A DNA stretch of 64,000 nt from Powellomyces hirtus (Eukaryota; Chytridiomycota; Chytridiomycetes; Spizellomycetales; Powellomycetaceae), in contig JAHLKG010000024.1 in assembly GCA_025526995.1 (NCBI GenBank), forward strand, positions 62,001 through 126,000, given 5' to 3'. Numbering within the stretch: position 1 is the first letter of the stretch; every line of letters starts with the position of its first letter. The position numbers and the translations under genes are program-made. Positions 57,413 to 64,000 of this stretch are shown here, in pieces. The notes beneath the pieces are model-generated. The model did no database searches. It saw only the letters and a program-made list of their open reading frames with translations, and had not been told where the DNA came from.

Positions 57413-58084
57413 TTGTTCGTTTCTGGTCAATGGACTTTGTGATAATGTCGGCATTGACGCTTTGCCGACTTTGCAGGCAGCAGGCAAAGAGAATGGCATT
57501 GCATTGCATTGCGCTGATTCTAATGCGACTTCTTGTGCCACTCGCGACACGATGTGCAGGATGTCTAAACGGGTGAACAGAGTGTGCACGTATGGGGATC
57601 ATGTTTGTCAACGGAGCAGCGACAAAGACACGTAAGATTCTTTGATCCGCTTCTCAGTGTTCCATCTCGTCTCGTCTTGTCGGGGAGAAGTGGAAGGCGA
57701 TGATGACAGGACGAGCTGTCTTGTCATGAAGCGACAAAGGTGCGTGTCCAGCCTGTCAGACCTTGGCCGCTGACTGGGCCGTGCGCCGTGCGCCGTGCTC
57801 AAACGGCCGCTCCCTCCCTCCTCTCTTTCTCTTTCGCTTCCTGCTCCATCCCACTGCATGCATTGCACTCTATACCCCCGGCCCTCCCTTCTCTCTGTCC
57901 TCCCTGCAGAGTCAGCATCTCCATCACCCTCCGTCCATCTCTGTCCGCCTGTCTTGCACGCAACACAACTTCACCTAACACAACGCCGGACAACAAGGCC
58001 CTGCCGCTCTGCTGCTCTGATCGATGACACTCTTCGGCGATCGGTCGTCGAGGTTGAACCCCAGGGTGTCTCCCCCGCACACCA

Positions 58085-58319
58085 GAGTGAGTGGCTTATG
58101 AGAAGATTAGAATTAGGCATGAGTCATCGCGTGAGTCATCGTGGAACAATCTATACAACATCATCTATTTTATCTGATAAGTCCATCCCAATTAGGAACA
58201 AATAAACAAACACACCAAGTGAGTGAGTTGAACTCGCCCATCCATACCGTCAGCCGTCAGTCAGTCAGTCATTGCTTATCATAAATTAATAGAGGTGTAC
58301 AGCCACCCCATTACTACTG
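58085..58319 (+). repeat. Direct repeat copy B, upstream of aspartate aminotransferase
   Basis: Second copy of the ~200 bp module, same orientation, 3.3 kb from copy A. It contains a short insertion (CAATTAGGAACAAATAAACA region) before the GAGTGAGTTGAACTCG block. The end is 164 bp before the aminotransferase ATG. Confidence 0.85.
58120..58138 (+). promoter_or_regulatory. Two TGAGTCA (Gcn4/AP-1-type) sites, copy B
   Basis: TGAGTCA at 58120-58126 and 58132-58138, again 12 nt apart start to start. The location about 350 bp upstream of an amino-acid-metabolism gene fits a Gcn4-type (amino-acid starvation) promoter; inference only. Confidence 0.6.
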
Positions 58320-58342
58320 TCAAACAACACGAGGGCCTGCTG

Positions 58343-58372
58343 AACAACAACAACAACAACAACAACAACAAC
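58343..58372 (+). repeat. (AAC)10 microsatellite
   Basis: Ten AAC units about 110 bp before the aminotransferase ATG, probably in its leader. Confidence 0.85.
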
Positions 58373-58482
58373 GCCCCGAGGGTCTCTCAACAGTGACTAA
58401 CTTTCTATCCATACCCAACCAACAACGAATAAACATCCCCAAAACCCCTCAACATAAACCCCCCCCTCTTCACCTGTCCCCG

Positions 58483-60473
<1,991 letters not shown>

Positions 60474-61001
60474 AAAACAGACAATTTATAGCCGACACAG
60501 TCCGCGCAATTCTTGATCCCTTCTGATTTCATTACCGTGACTCAATACACACTACATTTGCAACCCGTCCGATTGTATTGCCATCTCATTTATTCCAGGC
60601 CCTCTCTTCGAGTCTTCTGCTTCTCAGTTCTTGGCGTAAACGTCGCTGGCCGTCTGCACACAATCCCACCACAAAACAGGGTGTATCATCATGCATACTG
60701 ACAAGATAGACAAAGGAAATAGAACAGCTGCTTCATTTGGGGCGAAGATTATGAGAAAGTTGGGCAACTTCGTACTGACACTTTTGTACTGTCAATATCC
60801 TCTGTGATGATTGAGTGACACGCGCCGCATTTGGACGGTCATCGCCCTCCTAGCCATCTTTGTCCCCAACGAACAACTCTTTAAGAAACCAGGCCAGTAG
60901 ACTGCACAGAGTCCTGTCCGCCAATTGCTAGTCCCTAGAAACACAGCCAGTAGCAATACAATCCGCAGCCAACAAACTCGCACATAACGCCATCAGCCAG
61001 C
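60474..61001. other. Intergenic, aspartate aminotransferase to ARPC1
   Basis: 0.53 kb without a supported gene; AT-rich, probably 3' flank then ARPC1 promoter. Confidence 0.45.
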
Positions 61002-62705
61002 ATGTCGTCGCCGGAAGTGTTCCAGCTCGCTATCGGCACACCCATCACCTGCCATGCTTTCAACAAGGACCGCACGCGTAAGTTCGTCAGCTCAGAATGG
61101 ATTCTGGATGAAAGAGGATGAAGAGAAAAGTCATAGCGTTTGCGCCGGAAGGATGCTGATCTTCCTGTCTCGAATAGAGGTTGCGGTTAGCCCTAACAAC
61201 AATGACGTGGAGATTTACCAGAAGGGAAAGACAGGCGGATGGGAGCTGCTTCATACCCTGGCCAAGGTGCGAAAATGACCAATGTACGGAGAAGCTGTCT
61301 TTATTTGCCGATCCTTATTATTCTTGGTTTGATTATTAGCATGACAAACTCGTAACCTCAATCGACTGGGCGCCCAACACCAACCGCTTGGTGACGTGCT
61401 CGCAAGACCGCAACGCCTACGTCTGGGACTGGGATGCGTCTCAATCCAAATGGGAGCCCAACCTCTGCCTCCTGCGCATCAACCGCGCGGCCACCTTTGT
61501 GCAGTGGAGTCCCAAGGAGAACAAGTTTGCGGTCGCTAGCGGCGCGCGACTCATCTCGGTTTGCTACTTTGAAGAGGAGAACAATTGGTGGGTTAGCAAG
61601 CATATCAAGAAGCCGATCAGGAGCACGATTACGAGTGTTGCGTGGCATCCGGATAATATCCTTTTGGCGGCTGGGTCTACGGACATGAAGGTATTGTGCG
61701 TGCTGCTAACACTTGGGGGTGAATGGTATCCACTGGGGAATGCTACATGCTAACTTTTTATCTAAATACTTTTTTTCGCAGGCCCGTGTCTTCTCGGCTT
61801 ACATCAAAGGGGTCGATTCTCCAAAGTATGCAGGACGCACAGTTCACACCAATCTGGCTTCCGACCCCACTAACCAACCACCTCTTTCAGAGCTTACCCA
61901 CTCTGGGGTGAAAAGTTCCCGTTCAACACCCTCTGCGGTGAATTCGGCAGCGAGGGCGGGGGCTGGGTGCACTCTGTTGCTTTCTCCCCCAGCGGCGACT
62001 ACGTTGCGTGGGCTTGTACGTCTCCCTCATATCACTGTTACTTTTTGGTTTCATCCACTTACCAAATACGCCTCTGCGCAGCTCACGATTCGACCATCAT
62101 GATTGCCCATGGCCGCGACAACCCGGCGATCCAGATCCCGTTTGGCGGCTTGCCCCTCGTGTCCCTGATCTTTGCGTCGGAAACATCGATTGTTGGAGTG
62201 GGCCATGATTGTACGCCATTTTTGTTTGTGCTTCGTGGGCAGCAGTGGTAAGAATACAAAATCTTACAATCATAATCGCTGCCAAAGGAAGCGGTCGTCC
62301 TCACCTTCTCTCATTTCTCTGGTCCACCAGGGAAGTCATTGGCAAATTGGACCAAGGCACAAAAAAAGCAGCCTCCAGCTCCTCGGCATTCAAAATGTTC
62401 CAGCAGATGGATAGCCGCGCCCAGCAGCAGAATCCGGAAGTTGAACTCAACACGACTCACCAGAACACCATTACGTACGTCAAAAAACTCAAAAATGTGA
62501 AAAGATGAACGGACGTTTTCTTGCTAAAGAGTCGCCCCCCCTCCTCTTTGCTAATGTGAATAACCTTTTCTTTTTTTTTTGCAGATGTGTCCGTCCTTAC
62601 GCCGGGACCCCCGAGAACGTCACCAAATTCTCGACCTCTGGCGTGGATGGCAAATTGGTGATCTGGGACTTGTTGGCGTCGGGGATGGCGGGGTTGAAAA
62701 TTTAA
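61002..62705 (+). CDS. ARPC1: Arp2/3 complex subunit 1 (ARPC1, WD40)
   Basis: Seven-blade WD40 subunit of the actin-nucleating Arp2/3 complex, acting at endocytic patches and cell cortex. Start ATG 61002 ([20 protein letters not shown]). Exons continue [40 protein letters not shown] with [85 protein letters not shown] with [55 protein letters not shown] (the C-terminal insert) and [20 protein letters not shown] with DGKLVIWDL. Seven or eight introns, all phase-consistent as read. Full length, intact. The insert before the last blade is typical of ARPC1. Confidence 0.93.
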
Positions 62706-63137
62706 AAAACATGAGAAAACCCGCCCCAAAAACACTGGGATATACATACACCCCACCATGTTGTGTGTGTGTGAGAGTAAAATGAACTTTGTATTCCTAC
62801 TGCTGTGCCGCAACAACCAATATGTGGAATTCAAAAAAAAGGGGTACATCGCATTTCCAATCATATCAAAACAAAACAGGTTGGCGACACGGAAGATGTG
62901 ATGTGATGTAGCCAAGGATTTTTAAAAAAAAATCAAAAAAGAAAAAGAAGTTGATGTGGATCGGTGCGGAGTGTCAAAACGCCATGCCCGCATCGTCCAG
63001 GATCTTTTTCTTTTTTATTTGCGACCAATATACAAGTGTGCCGGATGTTGCGGGTGTGAAACAAGCACGTCCAGAATGGTTTATCTACCAGCAGCAGCAG
63101 AGTGATTAACTTGATTCACGTTGTATATGTATATTCT
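62706..63137. other. Intergenic, convergent genes
   Basis: 0.43 kb, A-tract-rich 3' flank between ARPC1 and the partial minus-strand gene. No supported gene. Confidence 0.45.
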
Positions 63138-64000
63138 TTATCCCATCAACGGATCCCATAGCGGATGCGGCATATCAGATGGCGGGGGTGGCGGTGGCGG
63201 CTGCGTCCCAGCCTCTCTTCCCTCACCTCCGCTCTTATCCCGCCCCGCTATTGATACCCGAGCGGGCGGGGAGGATGGTAGTGGCGGATACTGCTGCAGA
63301 GTCCTGGGCTGCGGTAGTAAATTCACGGCCGAGTCCTCATCGTCGTCGATCGGTTCCATCGTCAGAGAGGAGGTTGTTGTTGAAAGGGAGATGATGCTGG
63401 GTGTTTCGGTGTCGGCGGTGGGGAACGACGGAGGGGTCGGTGGTGGGGGATGGCGTGGTAGGGGTTCGCTATCCGACCCCGTGACAAATGTCGATTCCCA
63501 TGGGTTGGAGTAGCTGGGTGCTTTGACTGGCGTCGGACGTGGTCGCTGGGGCGGGGATGTGGACGCGAGGGGTTGGTGGTGTTGTTGTGGTGGTGGGATT
63601 GGTGAAGCCCCTCGCGGCTGTGCGAATGCGGCGCGTGGTGATGATGGTAACGGTGACGACGATCTAGACGGTTCCTTTTTAGAACTCCATGTCGGTACAC
63701 CCAACGGCACAAAGCTAGCATCATCCTCCCCCTCCTCAGCCTCCTCGCCACCATCATCGTCATCAACATCATCAACAAGTGACGTATCCCCCACCGTCGC
63801 CTCTTGCGGGTCTTTATCCATCTCAATCTCCTCTTCCCTCAAACACATGCCCGCCCAGTACTTCAAATTCATTGTAGTGGGGTAGAGGATGCGGCCATCG
63901 GGGCTGACTGTTCCGTGTGCACCGGGGTGGGTGCCTGCGGGTCCTGTCCCCGCACCCACGTCACTGCCATTACTGCTGGTTCGTGTTTCCGGCGGTATAT
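63138..64000 (-). CDS. Proline-rich disordered protein (5' partial, runs off window)
   Basis: The frame is open to the right edge of the window, so only the C-terminal ~287 residues are visible; the frame ends with stop at 63138. Composition is Pro/Ser/Asp-rich: an acidic patch (DDVDDDDGGEEAEEGEDDAS), then LSTTTSSLTMEPIDDDEDSA, and a proline-rich end with a run of Pro (TQPPPPPPPSDMPHPLW). MNLKYWAGMCLREEE is the one ordered-looking segment. No family was recognised. Continuing without stops over 860 bp supports a real gene. Confidence 0.55.
   Translation of the reverse strand, partial: IPPETRTSSNGSDVGAGTGPAGTHPGAHGTVSPDGRILYPTTMNLKYWAGMCLREEEIEMDKDPQEATVGDTSLVDDVDDDDGGEEAEEGEDDASFVPLGVPTWSSKKEPSRSSSPLPSSPRAAFAQPRGASPIPPPQQHHQPLASTSPPQRPRPTPVKAPSYSNPWESTFVTGSDSEPLPRHPPPPTPPSFPTADTETPSIISLSTTTSSLTMEPIDDDEDSAVNLLPQPRTLQQYPPLPSSPPARVSIAGRDKSGGEGREAGTQPPPPPPPSDMPHPLWDPLMG

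Larger units (their letters stand above)
57364..58482. other. Intergenic, dynamin-like gene to aspartate aminotransferase
   Basis: 1.1 kb. It contains repeat copy B, a (CAA) microsatellite just before the aminotransferase start, and a GCATT pentamer array near 57492-57511. No supported gene; open frames are low-complexity. Confidence 0.5.

Noticed and set aside
54761..58319. LTR retrotransposon explanation for the paired repeats
   Set aside because: No reverse transcriptase, integrase, primer-binding site or TG..CA ends; the interval holds only a dynamin-like gene.

Overview
This is intron-rich eukaryotic nuclear DNA from a fungus, most likely a zoosporic (chytrid-type) fungus. Genes are compact, with many short introns (about 40-90 nt) that have GT..AG borders. 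Several encoded proteins are typical of fungi: protoporphyrinogen oxidase Hem14, Rxt2 of the Rpd3L deacetylase complex, the Hsp90 cochaperone Cns1/TTC4 and the peroxisomal carrier PMP47. The best clue to lineage is an IFT25 (intraflagellar transport) gene at 16.2-16.8 kb, which points to a species that builds a motile cilium. Species cannot be named from sequence alone. No tRNA, rRNA, CRISPR or recognisable transposase was seen.

Layout: 0-12 kb: MPDU1-like PQ-loop protein (5' end outside the window), gamma-glutamyltransferase (-), secreted GH5 endoglycoceramidase-like enzyme (+), tetraspanin-like protein (-), Nudix CoA diphosphatase (+), PA14/coiled-coil protein (-). 12-24 kb: small membrane protein (-), TTC4/Cns1 (+), PMP47 carrier (+), IFT25 (-), a frameshift-ridden FAD monooxygenase (+), an unknown coiled-coil gene overlapping MED22 (both -), the XLF/NHEJ1 repair factor (+), enoyl-CoA isomerase ECI1 (-). 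23.5-36.5 kb: glutamine amidotransferase (+), HEM14 (-), a 1.8 kb stretch without a firm gene, PH-domain protein (+), alpha/beta hydrolase ending in SKL (-), MARVEL-type protein (-), cytochrome P450 (+). 37.5-54.6 kb: ABCE1/RLI1 (+), Hikeshi (+), RXT2 (-), synaptobrevin (+), EMC2 (-), a disordered Ser-rich protein (+), GT8 glycosyltransferase (-), TMEM242-like protein (+), MAT1/TFB3 (+), methyltransferase (-). 54.7-64 kb: a dynamin-like GTPase gene with one frameshift, lying between two diverged ~200 bp direct repeats; then aspartate aminotransferase (+), ARPC1 (+), and a proline-rich disordered protein (-) running off the right edge.

Most genes are ordinary housekeeping functions with no operon logic. 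The parts that stand out are: (1) the dynamin-like gene and the aspartate aminotransferase gene each preceded by a copy of the same ~200 bp module, which carries two Gcn4/AP-1-type TGAGTCA sites 12 nt apart; (2) the FAD monooxygenase whose reading frame changes seven times with no in-frame stop inside the retained segments; (3) an apparent mitochondrial presequence for ECI1 displaced from its coding frame by one base; (4) several genes likely to serve peroxisomal or acyl-CoA metabolism (Nudix, PMP47, ECI1, SKL hydrolase) within about 25 kb. Exon boundaries were read by eye from splice sites, phase and family similarity, so small offsets are possible.
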